From Mobilicoccus massiliensis (GTDB lineage: Bacteria > Actinomycetota > Actinomycetes > Actinomycetales > Dermatophilaceae): a stretch of 64,000 nucleotides of DNA. The stretch spans positions 1-64,000 of the forward strand of contig NZ_LN651323.1 of NCBI RefSeq assembly GCF_000826525.2. The letters are read 5' to 3'. The notes beneath the pieces are model-generated. The model saw only the letters and a list, made by a program, of their open reading frames with translations. It was not told the DNA's origin and did not search any database. Every line of letters starts with the position of its first letter. Within the stretch, counting starts at the first letter, position 1. Below, piece after piece: positions 63,645 through 64,000 of this stretch. The position numbers and the translations under genes are program-made.

Positions 63645-64000
63645 AGCCGACCTCCTGCCGTGATGTCCATGAAGACGTCCTCCAGCGACTGCTCGTCGCG
63701 TCGGACGTCGTAGATCGCGCAGTTCGCGCCGACGAGGGTCCGAACGATGTCGGCGGTGTCGTCCTCGTCCATGCCGCTGATCCGGAGGATGTCGTCGTCG
63801 AGGTGCGCCGGCACGCGACCGGAGAGCGCGTGCAGGGCCGCCTCCTGGTCGGCGGTCCGGATGAGCACGTCGGGCGTGGAGGCCGAGAACAACTCGGCCC
63901 GGGTGCCCTGGAACACCATGCGCCCCGCACTGAGAATGCCGAGGCGGTCGGCCGTCCTGTCGATCTCACCGAGCAGGTGGCTCGAGACCATGACGGTGAC
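63641..64000 (-). CDS. ABC transporter ATPase, C-terminal part (cut by window end)
   Basis: 120 residues remain. The frame is open to the window edge and starts inside the H-loop region (VMVSSHLLGEIDRTADRLGIL), followed by the family's C-terminal domain (MVFQGTRAELF, SLEDVFMDITAGG). This is the drug/lantibiotic-export ATPase class (BcrA/NukF-like); Walker A, signature and Walker B lie beyond 64000. It overlaps the next permease by four bases. Confidence 0.88.
   Translation of the reverse strand, partial: VTVMVSSHLLGEIDRTADRLGILSAGRMVFQGTRAELFSASTPDVLIRTADQEAALHALSGRVPAHLDDDILRISGMDEDDTADIVRTLVGANCAIYDVRRDEQSLEDVFMDITAGGRL

Overview
The window is about 64 kb of very GC-rich DNA. Gene density is high, many starts are GTG, and genes often overlap by 1-4 bases. 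Together with an fhaA-fhaB-pstP-rodA-pbpA-pknA-pknB cluster next to tRNA-Leu, crgA, a rhomboid gene and a cyclophilin, this points to an actinomycete, probably of the Micrococcales, near the chromosomal origin. The genus cannot be named from the sequence.

Region 1 (1-9.2 kb) is mixed accessory DNA. It holds the end of an IS110-type transposase, a stress-type SDR, a drug-efflux MFS, a GT1 plus GT-C glycosyltransferase pair, a DUF998-like membrane protein, small exported or membrane proteins, and a fragment of an Rhs/YD-repeat protein. Region 2 (9.1-23.5 kb) is the conserved signalling and cell-division block: tRNA-Leu(CAG), an SRPBCC protein, FhaA, FhaB, the PP2C phosphatase, a RodA/FtsW flippase-polymerase, PbpA, PknA and PknB. 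Convergent to these are trpG/pabA and a DUF881 gene, followed by crgA, rhomboid and cyclophilin. As given, fhaA and pknA each carry a one-base frame break at a run of five C in a low-complexity linker. The break in pknA produces a false-looking PknA-PknB fusion.

Region 3 (23.5-62.1 kb) is a large inositol catabolic regulon. A GntR-type IolR is divergent from iolC, a Cgl0158-type aldolase, iolB and mmsA/iolA. Further along are iolH, a CUT2-type ABC importer, an IolT-type MFS importer, iolE-iolG and iolD, plus a transaldolase-like gene. Together these cover uptake, oxidation to inosose, dehydration, ring hydrolysis, isomerisation, phosphorylation, aldol cleavage and semialdehyde oxidation. The cluster also holds six Gfo/Idh/MocA dehydrogenases and six TIM-barrel isomerase/dehydratase genes, far more than one pathway needs. 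It therefore probably handles several inositol isomers, O-methyl inositols or keto-glycosides. A 14-bp palindrome of the form WTTGT-N4-ACAWW recurs eight times, next to nearly every transcription unit in this cluster, and looks like the IolR operator. Two LacI regulators add local control.

Insertions in this region are a Schlafen/AlbA-type ATPase regulator inside the cluster, an ISL3-family IS with a perfect 8-bp target duplication, a PhyH dioxygenase plus SDR unit, an NnrS gene, an 84-bp tandem repeat over the end of mmsA and a 42-bp tandem repeat after nnrS. Region 4 (62.1-64 kb) is the end of an ABC-2 type exporter operon that runs off the window.
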